This document shows positions 47,571 to 58,243 of a DNA stretch of 64,000 nt, piece by piece (positions within the stretch are counted from its first letter, which is position 1; the number at the start of each line of letters is the position of its first letter). Where the stretch lies: positions 18,063,462 through 18,127,461 of the forward strand of contig NC_061818.1 in assembly GCF_021462225.1 (NCBI RefSeq), in the 5' to 3' direction. Under the pieces are notes generated by a model. That model was not told the DNA's origin and did no database searches. It saw nothing but the letters and a program-made list of their open reading frames with translations. This DNA comes from Girardinichthys multiradiatus (taxonomy: Eukaryota; Chordata; Actinopteri; Cyprinodontiformes; Goodeidae). A program made the position numbers and the translations under genes.

Positions 47571-47763
47571 GGTCAGACATGCGACTGGGAAAGGACTGGA
47601 GCATATTGCAATGATCAAATATGATGCCAATGAAATCTACCACTCTCAGTCAGTTAAAAAACGGTTTTCCATCTCTAGAGACAAAAACAGACAGCAGCTA
47701 TATTTGCGGATGAACAGCCTGAAGAGAGAAGATTCAGCCATTTATTATTGTGCTTGGGATTCA
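47560..47763 (+). pseudogene. V segment lacking leader and framework 1
   Basis: Framework 2 to the end is open and well kept: [46 protein letters not shown]. The leader, promoter and framework 1 (with the first Cys) have been replaced by LINE sequence. The RSS is intact. Confidence 0.9.
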
Positions 47764-47802
47764 CAGTGGCTGAATTCAACGGAATAGCAGTACAAAAAGG
47801 CA
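47764..47802 (+). other. 23-RSS of truncated V
   Basis: Heptamer CACAGTG, 23-bp spacer, nonamer ACAAAAAGG. Confidence 0.85.
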
Positions 47803-49030
47803 CAACACTTTCTTTTCCTTGTTATCTTCATTAAGAGTAAGCTATATGAAGATACTGTATTTATAACATTTTTGTTTGTTTTTTAAATATAATAAACTAT
47901 CTGGGTTAAACAGGTCATCATAAAAAAAAAAAAAATAGTTCAGAAATTCAACCAACACTCCCTGCTCAATTTCACAATATTGTTGAGCAATCATTGTTAC
48001 TATTTTAATACCAGTATTAAAAATGACTGTAACATGACAGCCATCTTAAAAAAAACTAAATCCAGCATAACCTACAGACAATTGAAGGAGCTTTATATAT
48101 TATACAATAGTCATTATTGTATTGTGACTATTTACACTGAACTGTAACTAAACGACATTTTCCAGCAATTTCCAAATGGGATAAAATCTCTTTATTTTAC
48201 CCCAAAAAGTTGTTCAATGGTATATTTAGCACCTAAATCAATGCAAACAGAAAACATGATGAGTTTTCTGATGTTTTTAATTGATCTGAATATGATATTC
48301 TTCATGCAAATACAGAAAAAAAAAAAGAAAGACAATCAGAAAACTTTGATGTAAACTTTGCCAGTCTGACAATAATCTAGAGCATCAAATCTCTTTCTAG
48401 GAACCTATCATACTTACTTTGATGAACAAAGACAAAAAAAAAAAGAAGACATTTCTTCTAGTAGCAAAAAGTTAACTAGAACTTCACCAGTAATTTTGTT
48501 TCAGATCTTTCTTGAATGGATTTTTGCTGCATAAAGTATATAAGTTAATGATAAAGTATTTTAACCCTTCATTGTAAATGGAGTTTTGATAAAAATTCTA
48601 TCTGGAAGACTTTCTCTTGCACCACATTTCAGGTCTTTTGCAGTCTCCGTCTAACTGCCAATGTTCAACCCACTCCTATTCGACCCCTAGAAGACCTGAA
48701 ACTGGATGAATCCCTTCTCGCCATTCTCTGCTCCAATCAGAAAAATACTACTGTAATTCAGGTCTAGCTCCTTCGACATTCAGATCATATTTTTTCGCCT
48801 GGCAAACCTCTAAAAATTTGAAGCTACAACTTTCTTACAGCTGCACTGTTTTTCTATCCCATTGTATTACGTCTGGATGCTATACAGAGGAAGTCTGGGC
48901 ATATTTTTTTATATTTCAATACATTTTCAGGTATAATTCAAAATGGATCTTTTTGAAAACTTAGTTACCATATTACCGAAATTATTATATTCTGTCTGTT
49001 CCATTTCACAGTGTGTGCTCTACTAGTTTT
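47803..49030. other. Intergenic with duplicated flank
   Basis: No gene. About 48,580-48,620 resembles 730-770 near the window start. About 48,850-48,960 matches 19,050-19,200 upstream of the related V pseudogene. Confidence 0.5.
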
Positions 49031-49038
49031 ATGCAAAT
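49031..49038 (+). promoter_or_regulatory. Ig octamer upstream of VB6
   Basis: Perfect ATGCAAAT, 74 bp upstream of the leader ATG at 49,105. Confidence 0.75.
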
Positions 49039-49104
49039 TCTGGGTGTTTCTCCATCACTCAGCTATAAGAACCTCCTCAGACTGTTTTTCTTTTACCACC
49101 GACC

Positions 49105-49531
49105 ATGTTCCGTCTAGCTCTGCTGCAGCTGCTCCTGGCAGCAGGATGTGAGTCACTGGGTTTATTAAACAACCTCAGGCTAATTTGCAGACAAACTGAT
49201 TTTATAAAAAATATTTCTCTTTTTTTAACAGGTTTTAAGTGTGAACAGCTGACACAGCCAGCCTCTGTAGCAATGCAGCCAGGCCAGCAGCTCGCTATCG
49301 ACTGCCAGGTCTCTTATTCTGTAGGTAGCCATCACACTCACTGGATCAGGCAGCCGTCAGGAAAAGGACTGGAGTGGATTGGAGGGGCTCGTGTTGGATA
49401 TGACACCTACCAGAAAGATTCTCTAAAGAACAAATTCAGTTTTAGCATAGAGTCCTCCAGCAACACAGTTAAACTACATGGAAAAAATATGCAGCCTGAG
49501 GATACTGCTGTGTACTATTGTGCGAGACAGT
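49105..49531 (+). CDS. IGHV-like variable segment VB6 (second V family)
   Basis: Leader exon 49,105-49,147 (MFRLALLQLLLAAG), donor GTGAGT, V exon 49,232-49,531. Its framework differs from the other V segments: KCEQLTQPASVAMQPGQQ, IDCQVSYSVGSHHTHWIRQ, PSGKGLEWIGGARVGYDTY, KNKFSFSIESSSNTVKLHG, YYCARQ. This is a distinct IGHV family, also represented by the pseudogene at 19.4 kb and the partial segment at 63.7 kb. Every landmark is intact. Confidence 0.9.
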
Positions 49532-49570
49532 CACAATGATATAAAGCATTAGTGCAGTTGTACAAAAACT
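49532..49570 (+). other. 23-RSS of VB6
   Basis: Heptamer CACAATG (49,532-49,538; one mismatch), 23-bp spacer, nonamer ACAAAAACT (49,562-49,570). Confidence 0.88.
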
Positions 49571-50691
49571 TCTCAGAGCCTGAGCAGGTGCATAATGAAG
49601 CCAGCAGATAAGGAGCTCTCACCCAAGTTATGATTTTAAGATCTGCTGACAATCAAAAGCCATCTTCTAAATATGCACAGTAAAGGTGGGAAAATGTGAC
49701 AAATGGTTGTTCTATAACTGGAGATCACTGACATGCATTTTACTAAGTGAAAGCAAAATCAGAACAGCATTTGCAGGAGAAAGAAGACATTGATCTTAAA
49801 CATAAAGGGAACAATGAAAAGGCCAGTATTGATGCTACCAAACAAGGCAGATGAATTTTATTTATTATTCGCTTGTTTGTATTATTCGCTTATTTTATCG
49901 ATATGAAGTCAATGACCAATAAATAAAAGGTTACAGGTACTTTGAAGATTTAAAAAAATATATATCTAATTTAAATCCAAGTTAAGCCAATAGGAGTTAA
50001 TGAAAATCTAAATACAAATTGGTTTAACAGTCAGACCCAATAAAAACATAAAAACACAGAATTTGTAAAAAGTTTCCATATTGACATAGATATGTTTGAC
50101 CTATTGACCTATGACCTATTTAAAAAGGGAAGACATTTTTAATAACCTGATGGCCTCTGCCAGAAAAGTGAAAATGGGTCATAATTTGGTGTTTTAGCAT
50201 AATGATTCAAGACATATAGGCAAATCCACACATTAATTATATTGACCAGACAAAAATCCAACCTTGTTAAATGTTTTGCTCTTTTGATTTGGTTTGTTAT
50301 TTTGTTTGTTATTGTTCTCAGACAAGTTTCTCTTATATTCCATAAATATGTCATGGCTGTGTGATACACAACCATGTCAAAATTTTAAAGTGTCATTAAA
50401 GTTTCAGAATCACCTAGGTCTCTGAATCAATCAAAGCACTCTGAGATTCCCATTTAACACTAAAACATTTTTTAATATTACTCTTTTTATGATTAAGTAT
50501 TTATCACTAAGTATTTAGTGACTTTAAACACAAATCAGTGGTAGATTTTTGTATCAGAATTTTATTTAATGTAGGAAAACATTGATGTGAAGTCATCTGT
50601 GAAAAGTTTAATTACTACTCTCTCTACTGTCTTCTACCTCTACTTGTCTGGCTTCAGAGAACATAAGAAAAGAGCACTCCCCGGTTAAAAA
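49571..50691. other. Intergenic with duplicated flank
   Basis: No gene. About 50,145-50,470 matches sequence upstream of VA4 (22.65 and 23.43 kb). Confidence 0.5.
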
Positions 50692-51110
50692 CATGTAGGA
50701 TAAGGCTGCTGTTTTTAACTTCGTACCTGGCAGGTAAAGGTTTAAACTGATTTTGATCTGAATAAAGTTCCTCTGCAACAGTCAGACAAGCTGAATGACA
50801 AGCATTTTATATTTGCATTTAAATGTGTTGGAGGTCAGACTCCGAGCCAAAATGGTTAAAACACTTGGAGAGTCCCACAAATTGACCCGTACAGCCTCTG
50901 GTTTCACATTTGGGGACTACTGGATGAGACGGGCTCCTGAAAAAGGACTCTGAAGGGTTGAAACTATCAGTTATTTGGCTGGAAGTGACAAATGCCCCCA
51001 ATCAGTTCAAAGCCAGCTTAACATCAGCAGAGAAAATAACAAACAGCAGGTGTTTCTGCAGATAAACAGTCTGAAAACTGAGGATTCTGCTGTTTATTAC
51101 TGTGCTTAGG
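50692..51110 (+). pseudogene. V pseudogene, homologue of VA4
   Basis: The leader begins ATG-TAG. Unlike VA4, its leader donor (GGCAG-GTAAAG) is good. The V part contains [20 protein letters not shown], with the first Cys changed to Arg, frameshifts in framework 2, and YYCA followed by TAG. The heptamer is lost. Confidence 0.85.
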
Positions 51111-51149
51111 TTGTCATGATGAAGTTTGGTCCTTATTCATGATTCATTC

Positions 51150-51290
51150 TGATTGAAGTGACAGCATGCTACTCCCAGTCAGTTCGAGATCAGGTTACCA
51201 TCTCCAGAGATAACGGGAAAAAGGAAGTATGTCTGTCTGCAGGCGAACAGTCTGAAAATGGAGGATTTGCTCCAGATGGACCATTTCAAG
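51150..51290 (+). pseudogene. Isolated framework 3 V fragment
   Basis: Reads ACYSQSVRDQVTISRDNGKKEV and then decays. It is a lone 3' V piece with no leader, YYC or RSS. Confidence 0.65.
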
Positions 51291-51706
51291 ATTTGCCATT
51301 AGTCATTAAAATATTGAAAAAAGAAACATTTTGGACTACTTCGGTCCTGTTTCAGCCGTCATCGTAGCACTGAATCAGTTCAATACAAGGTAACCTGCGG
51401 ATGGCATTTGACTTTGGTCAGCACACCCCTGCTTCTTGATCTTCTGCATCTTGACACCATCTATATTAAACCGTTTTCTAACAGTCTAAATCACAGTAGT
51501 GTTCCCAGTACATAACTCACTGCCTCTCCAGGCACACAGTTTCTACAACATTGAAAAGATTATCCTGATTTTACAGCACTGCAATCCTGCATATTATAGA
51601 TTGTAGATATTGTGATCATAATCTTTCTTTTATCTGCCTTCTTGACAACAAATACTTTATTTCTAAACTTGCATCTGAATTTTAGGTTCATCCTTGAACC
51701 ATTCAT

Positions 51707-51710
<4 letters not shown>

Positions 51711-51756
<46 letters not shown>
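51711..51756. repeat. (TA)23 microsatellite at a Tc1 insertion site
   Basis: Pure TA run abutting the left end of the Tc1-like element. TA is the Tc1 target, so the run may have been a preferred site or may have grown after insertion. Confidence 0.93.
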
Positions 51757-51759
<3 letters not shown>

Positions 51760-53026
51760 GGGTTGGACAATGAAACTGAAACACCTGTCATTTTAGTGTG
51801 GGAGGTTTCATGGCTAAATTGGACCAGCCTGGTAGCCAGTCTTCATTGATTGCACATTGCACCAGTAAGAGCAGAGTGTGAAGGTTCAATTAGCAGGGTA
51901 AGAGCACAGTTTTGCTCAAAATATTGAAATGCACACAACATTATGGGTGACATACCAGAGTTCAAAAGAGGACAAATTGTTGGTGCACGTCTTGCTGGCG
52001 CATCTGTGACCAAGACAGCAAGTCTTTGTGATGTATCAAGAGGCACGGTATCCAGGGTAATGTCAGCATACCACCAAGAAGGACGAACCACATCCAACAG
52101 GATTAACTGTGGACGCAAGAGGAAGCTGTCTGAAAGGGATGTTTGGGTGCTAGCCCGGATTGTATCCAAAAAACATAAAACCACGGCTGCCCAAATCACG
52201 GCAGAATTAAATGTACACCTCAACTCTCCTGTTTCCACCAGAACTGTCCGTCGGGATCTCCACAGGGTCAATATACACGGCCGGGCTGCTATAGCCAAAC
52301 CTTTGGTCACTCATGCCAATGCCAAACATCTGTTTCAATGGTGCAAGGAGCGCAAATCTTGGGCTGTGGACAATGTGAAACATGTATTGTTCTCTGATGA
52401 GTCCACCTTTACTGTTTTCCCCACATCTGGGAGAGTTACGGTGTGGAGAAGCCCCAAAGAAGCGTACCACCCAGACTATTGCATGCCCAGAGTGAAGCAT
52501 GGGGGTGGATCAGTGATGGTTTGGGCTGCCATATCATGGCATTCCCTTGGCCCAATACTTGTGCTAGATGGGCGTGTCACTGCCAAGGACTACCAAACCA
52601 TTCTTGAGGACCATGTGCATCCAATGGTTCAAACATTGTATCCTGAAGGCGGTGCCGTGTATCAGGATGACAGTGCACTAATACAAACAGCAAGACTGGT
52701 GAAAGATTGGTTTGATGAACATGAAAGTGAAGTTGAACATCTCCCATGGCCTGCACAGTCACCAGATCTAAATATTATTGAGCCACTTTGGGGTGTTTTG
52801 GAGGAGCGAGTCAGGAAACGTTTTCCTCCACCAGTATCACGTAGTGACCTGGCCACTATCCTGCAAGAAGAATTGCTTAAAATCCCTCTGACCACTGTGC
52901 AGGACTTGTATATGTCATTCCCAAGACGAATTGACGCTGTATTGGCTGAAAAAGGAGGCCCTACACCATATTAATAAATTATTGTGGTCTAAAACCAGGT
53001 GTTTCAGTTTCATTGTCCAACCCCTG
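51757..53026 (+). mobile_element. Tc1-like element, family 2
   Basis: Perfect 31-bp terminal inverted repeats (51,757-51,787 and 52,996-53,026, starting CAGGGGTTGGACAATGAAAC) flanked by TA. It is unrelated in its ends to family 1. It lies only about 225 bp upstream of the D of cassette B. Confidence 0.96.
51943..52974 (+). CDS. Tc1-like transposase, full-length frame
   Basis: A complete 343-codon frame. The N-terminal helix-turn-helix region (about 1-50) is followed by a GRKRKL hinge (57-62). Catalytic residues are Asp152 (LFSDEST), Asp243 (VYQDDSA) and Glu280 (NIIEPLW). The second Asp and the Glu are separated by 36 residues, so it is DD36E rather than the DD34E of family 1. Around Asp243 the usual DNAPIH pattern reads DSALIQ, so activity may be reduced. 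It would cut and paste the element at TA sites. It ends at TAA 19 bp before the right terminal repeat. Confidence 0.92.
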   Translation: MGDIPEFKRGQIVGARLAGASVTKTASLCDVSRGTVSRVMSAYHQEGRTTSNRINCGRKRKLSERDVWVLARIVSKKHKTTAAQITAELNVHLNSPVSTRTVRRDLHRVNIHGRAAIAKPLVTHANAKHLFQWCKERKSWAVDNVKHVLFSDESTFTVFPTSGRVTVWRSPKEAYHPDYCMPRVKHGGGSVMVWAAISWHSLGPILVLDGRVTAKDYQTILEDHVHPMVQTLYPEGGAVYQDDSALIQTARLVKDWFDEHESEVEHLPWPAQSPDLNIIEPLWGVLEERVRKRFPPPVSRSDLATILQEELLKIPLTTVQDLYMSFPRRIDAVLAEKGGPTPY

Positions 53027-53251
53027 TATATATTGAAAACTGTCACCTTTTTTGTGTTTGTGGTTGTGACATTTTTTGAGTGAAAAAACGGATTAAAACA
53101 AACAAATTGTATTTCTTCGTAGTTTCCCGGTTGCAATAGTTAACTGTAATATTAATGTAATACATTATTAATATTTTTTTAGGAATGTAAATCCAACATC
53201 TGTTGTAGTTCTGTTGAGTATTGTTATTTTGCCTTATCCTCTAGTGGTTTA

Positions 53252-53279
53252 GGTTTTTGTATTAGGGGTTGTCACTGTG
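53252..53279 (+). other. 5' 12-RSS of D (cassette B)
   Basis: Inverted nonamer GGTTTTTGT (53,252-53,260), 12-bp spacer, consensus heptamer CACTGTG (53,273-53,279). Confidence 0.93.
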
Positions 53280-53292
53280 ATGGGCTGGGGGG
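53280..53292 (+). other. D segment, cassette B
   Basis: A 13-bp G-rich core (ATGGGCTGGGGGG) with 12-bp-spacer signals on both sides. It gives MGWG, WAG or GLG in the three frames. It differs in sequence from the cassette A D while its flanks are clearly homologous. Confidence 0.9.
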
Positions 53293-53320
53293 CACAGAGA
53301 TTTACACCAATACAAAAACC
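53293..53320 (+). other. 3' 12-RSS of D (cassette B)
   Basis: Heptamer CACAGAG (53,293-53,299), 12-bp spacer, nonamer ACAAAAACC (53,312-53,320). Confidence 0.92.
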
Positions 53321-53642
53321 TCAGCACAAAAACCCTAAGATTAATCCACTTAAATGCTAAGAAAAAACTATAAATCCACCATTTATCATTAGAATATCAA
53401 GTAAGAGCTATGTTTAATCGTTTTAACTAGCTAATTTATTTCTAACAGTCAGTTAAGCTATGTTTGTTGTCATACAGTACAGATATTGCAACTAACATCA
53501 TCATCTGTTTAGCACACAGAAAAGTCAACTCAAAGTATTCTGAAAACTTTCAAACAACACATGCAAGCTTACGAGGATTTACAGAAGGAATACGCATTTT
53601 CTTTAATTTTATGAGTTGTTTTATTATTTTTCTTGTGGTTCA

Positions 53643-53681
53643 TGTTTTTGTCGAAGGAGTCGGTTAAGTTGTAGCACTGTG
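53643..53681 (+). other. 23-RSS of J (cassette B)
   Basis: Inverted nonamer TGTTTTTGT (one mismatch), 23-bp spacer, heptamer CACTGTG (53,675-53,681). Confidence 0.92.
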
Positions 53682-53729
53682 ATGCTTTCGATGTCTGGGG
53701 TAAAGGAACCACAGTTACCGTTAAACCAG
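53682..53729 (+). CDS. JH-like joining segment, cassette B
   Basis: Translation AFDVWGKGTTVTVKP with the IGHJ-type W-G-x-G motif. It ends in phase 1 at donor CCAG-GTAAGA (53,730), matching the constant gene acceptor 2.0 kb downstream. It differs from the cassette A J at Y/V, D/K and R/K. Confidence 0.93.
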
Positions 53730-55737
53730 GTAAGATATTTTAAGAATACTATATGTTCTACTTTTGTGATATTGGCTGGTGATTCTTTCTTTATTTTTTA
53801 TTGGCCGTGTTTTATATCTTACCGATAATGGAAAGAAAGCGGTAATTTTGTTTTGCTTGCTACTTTAGTGATTCGTAAAATACTTTTGCACTTTTGTTAA
53901 ATGTACACTATAATGTTCTTAGTTTTTTTTTTATATATATAATATAAATATACATTGTTCTTAAAACCCACGAATCTATCTATGAATGAAAGTCTGCAGA
54001 AAATAAATAGGAAGTACATTGTTGCTGTTGTATAAGCGTTTGTGTCTGAGTTTTATAAATTAAATAAACATCAAAGCAAACTTCATGATTTGATATGTAT
54101 TCAGAGCAGCTTTAGTAACACAATCATAACTTACTTTAATTTCGTACATCTTTACTGCAGATACAATATGTTAACTGTTAAACAAGAACTAACTGACTAA
54201 TAATCAGCGGGGAAAATCACAGTGAAGTTTCCCATTTAGTGTTAATTTAAAAAGCTGGTTGAAGCTGAATGTTCTTTGTTTTGTCTATTTCGTTGCACCC
54301 ATTTTTTTTTTTTTAAATGAACGGAGATATATTTTTTTTCCAAAGGTTTAAGTTTTAGATTATAGAAAAAAGTAAGGGTCCGCAGATTTATGAGTATTTG
54401 ATATACACTTTCTCTTTGAAAAATAAATTCGAGGTTAAACGGAGTTCTAATAAAAATAAAAAAAAAAGAAGAAAAAAAAAACAATTTTGTTGTCCTGTTT
54501 CGTGCGAAATACACAAACGCACAATCAGTGAAAACGTCTAAGAAAAGAAATCTCAGAAAAAAAAAGTGCTACAATGATAGATATAGAATCAGATTCTAGG
54601 GTTTTGGGTTGAGTTTCAACATTTATTGAATAGGTGGCTTTATCACATGATCGCTTTACATCAGTAGGCCTAATAATTGAACATAAACATGCTGTATGAA
54701 TTATTGCAGCAATAAACACTGTTCGTTTCTATGTTGTCAACAAAACTTTAGCTGAAAAGTTCAGTTAATCTATACCAGATCAGATGAGAAGCGCCTCTTT
54801 TTGTTCGTTTCCTCTGGTTCTCCGCTGCTCTTTAAAACTGAAATAACTAATTTGCTCCGGATTAAACTGGACTCACGTCAGAGGAGCTGACTTTAGAAAA
54901 CCAAAACAGACACCAGATTTACTTTCGTCGAAATTGGCAGCGCGATCATCGCACAGTAACACAAACTATTCTCTCTGTCATTTCATTCCCGAACCCACGG
55001 AAACTGTCTGTTTGACAAGCCGCTCTCGCTGATTGAACTCCTGCAGAAAGTGTTTTAAATTTAACCTTGAGCCCAAAGCCTAACTGTGCCATGAATGAAC
55101 AAACAGCTCTGCATGAACAACCCAGTTTTTTAATAAGAGCAAAATGCAAAAGATACACAATGTTCTCTAAATAGATAGGGACATCTAATTTTATTAAATC
55201 AAATAACTGTTCTGAAGTCTTAGAAAGTAACATCTAAACGTGTTAAGAAACTTTTCAGCACAGGAAAAAAAATCCTGGTTTTGTCTTTTTTGGAGGTCCC
55301 GTTCATTGCAAACACGTCACTCTAAAATGTCCTCAAACACACATTATCGTAACCAAAGCGAATATTTGACAGACAAATTGAAAGGTACCATTTAAATTAG
55401 TTAGACATCTATAACAACTATTATTAAATACAGATTTCCTTAAAAGTTTATTTGTACATGAACAAGAGTAAGACGGACATGAAAAAACATCACAATAAAT
55501 GCTTTTTCATTATTTAAATACAATGTTTTATTTGGGTGATTTTTTTTTTTTTTAAAACAAAGACCTTTGTAAGACACTCATGTTTTCAGAAGAATAACAA
55601 TTTGAAAAAATTGCAACTTTTTTTTCAAAGTGTTAAAGCAGAGCTCAACGTTATGTACTTTTAACTTTAGTTCCTGTTGCCCAAAAACCCTCTCATGAGA
55701 ATAATCATGTAGATCTGGTTCTCTTTGTTCCATACAG
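53730..55737. other. J-C intron, cassette B
   Basis: AT-rich intron with no second J, no Ig constant exon and no clear switch-like repeat. About 54,780-54,960 is less AT-rich than the rest, but nothing specific was recognised. Confidence 0.55.
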
Positions 55738-56469
55738 ATGGTTCCTCTGTGACTCCGACCTTGTCCGTCCTGAGTCCCCTGCAGACTCCTGACTACCCCC
55801 TGAAGACAGCAGACGAGCTCGGTCCAAATGTCTGTCTGGTCACAGATTTCCGTCCGAAGGGGGACGACGTGGTTCTGAATGTGAAAGGTAGTACGGTCAA
55901 CGTGAGCACTGATGATGCTGTTCTGTCAAAGAACAACACCTACTACTTTGCTACATTCATGAACGAAACCATCTACTCCTGTGGGATGAATGGGATGATC
56001 GGCAACAATGAAGCTGGTACCAAACTCACAGAGTTCTGATAGAGTTCTGAGCAAACTTGTTTGTTTCAGAGAGTTTGAAACCATCACCTGTTAAAAAATG
56101 TTTCTATGATTAAATCATCATATTTTAGCACTAAATATAACAATGAGGCTAGATATTTAGACAGATCAGCAGGAACTTTCGGAGTTTTCATTATGTTTGT
56201 GTGACTGATGTGTTTTCTGTCTCCTAACAGATGATGCATGTGGGAACATTTATCCAGGTAAGTCTGAACACTTCCTGTCTCAGTTTGGTTCCCCCACTGA
56301 TACCTGCAGTCAGCTGTTAGCGATCAGTTCAGTCTGAACTCTGTTTCTCTGCCGTCCAGAAAAAGCCAAGCTGAACTTCTACCTGCTGCTGATGAACGGA
56401 GTCCGAGTGGTGTTCACCAAAGCTCTGGCCTTCAGCACCGTCCTCACCATCAGAGGCCTGCTCTTCTAA
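55738..56469 (+). CDS. TCR alpha/delta-type constant gene, cassette B
   Basis: Same three-exon plan as the cassette A gene: exon 1 55,738-56,016 (Ig domain, both Cys, three N-glycosylation sites), exon 2 56,231-56,257 (DDACGNIYP), exon 3 56,360-56,469 (membrane helix with Arg and Lys, ending GLLF). In exon 1 only five residues differ from cassette A after the junction codon (for example SPLQS/SPLQT, TTAVEL/KTADEL, KGGPV/KGSTV). The exon 2 and exon 3 products are identical. Such conservation next to heavily decayed V arrays suggests selection or recent homogenisation. Confidence 0.9.
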
Positions 56470-56474
56470 CACTG

Positions 56475-56480
56475 AATAAA
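56475..56480 (+). terminator. Polyadenylation signal, cassette B C gene
   Basis: AATAAA 6 bp after the TAA stop, corresponding to the signal after the cassette A gene. Confidence 0.6.
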
Positions 56481-58240
56481 CTTTAAATAAGCAGAAATTA
56501 CATTAAAAAAGGGCACAACATAAAGTCTGAAATGTTTCATTTGAGTTGTTTTGTCTTTACCGTAGTTTGTATACATTTTGATTCTAAAATTTAACTGAAA
56601 GAATGGAATAGGTGACTGTAAAATGGTTTTATTCTAAAAGATGTTCACTGAGAAATAGTATAAAACATTTGTCTGTATTTTTGCTGTAAACATTTGTTGT
56701 ATATACAAATTCTAGGTAGACATTGGTTAAATCTTTCACATTTTTACTTCATAGTTTAATTTAAGACATGTACATGTTGCAGAGAAACATTTCCTCATGA
56801 GCTTCTTTAATTATGGGTTCCACGCTTCACTATCTGCAACTGCAGCATCAGATCATCCTGTATTATAATTCAGCAATGACAGTATATACATTTTGCTTTA
56901 TGTGTTCTAATTGTCCAACATTCTTCATCTTGATTGTGTGGGATTTTTTCTTTAATTCTTTGCTTAACTGTGGCCTTCTTGTTAAAAAATAATAAATAAA
57001 AAATGAGCAGGTGTTATTTTGTGTTTATTGTGTCACTTTCAATTTATTTATTGGCATGTTGAAAAACAGAAAGATAATTAGAAATTAGAGAAAAACCTAA
57101 ATTTACGCAATATTGCAAACGTCAGAGGTTATAATTATCTCACATATGAATGCAAAGGTCCTAGATTAAAAACATATTCATCAGATACAAATTATGATGA
57201 TTATAATAATTAAATTACATTCAACCTCTGTAAATGGATATACAGCAGTTAACAACAGGACAGACATAAAACCTATAGATATACATGAAGTAAAAATGGG
57301 CTAAATTAAACAGATAAAATGAACATCTAATAATAATCAATTCATGAAAAAGGAGAAAAACTAAATGATATAAATACATATGTAAAAACATGTTACAAAA
57401 ATCTAAAATAATTTACGATAAACATACAAAACATAAATGGCAAAAAATAAGACAAATAAAAATAAATAATGAATAGCAATATATGAAAAGAAAACACATG
57501 ACAGTTCTAGCAATGGTTATTATTAACTTAAACAGCAACATGATAGCAAAACATAGATAGATAATGCAATAAAATACTTTATTATAATAAATAATAAATA
57601 GCCAGAAACTTTGATAACAAAACATAGATAGATAATGCAATTGTTACTGAAGCTGTTAACAACTAAACTACAATAAAATACTTTAGTATAATAAATAATA
57701 AATAGCCAGAAACTACAATAACAAAACATAGATAGATAATGTAATTGTTACTGAAGCTGTTAAGAACTAAACTACAATACAATACTATATTATAATAAAT
57801 AGCAAATAGCCAGAAACTTCAACTTGAAGCCAGACTCAATAAATGCGTCTTTAGTTGGCTTTTTAAATACATCAAAACTCTAATAATAATGATGAACAAA
57901 CATAAAAAAACAACCGTTTAGGTTGTAACAAACTAACCCCTATAAAAGAAAATGAAAAAAATCTATTCTTAATGGAAATAATGGAAAAAATAATTAAGTT
58001 TAACTGAAAAAAATCTAATTCAAAAAGAAAATTAAGTTGACTAGATTTCAGCTACAATATTACTATTTACTTCTTGTTCTTGTTATCTGAGCTTCAGTGT
58101 TTTAGTTTGGTCACTTTGTTTTGTAAGAGGTAAAACTGTACAAAGTATGTTGTCTTTTAACCCTCCAGAATGAGGAGCTCCTCAGGCTTCGGTGCTATGA
58201 AATCATTTTTATTTACCTCAATTATAGTTATTTTGCAGTC
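56481..58240. other. Post-C spacer, cassette B
   Basis: About 56,765-56,870 weakly matches 32,505-32,600 and 173-270. About 57,480-57,830 holds diverged tandem copies of a roughly 110-bp unit (ATAGATAGATAATGCAAT ... AATAGCCAGAAACT). No gene. Confidence 0.55.
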
Positions 58241-58243
58241 TCA

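Noticed and set aside
57413..57729. Minus-strand hydrophobic frames with repeated peptide
   Set aside because: They are the translation of a diverged tandem repeat (units near 57,540, 57,620 and 57,720), not a membrane protein.
57480..57830. CRISPR-like repeat-spacer pattern
   Set aside because: The units are diverged, AT-rich and contiguous, without short identical repeats and unique spacers, and the DNA is vertebrate.
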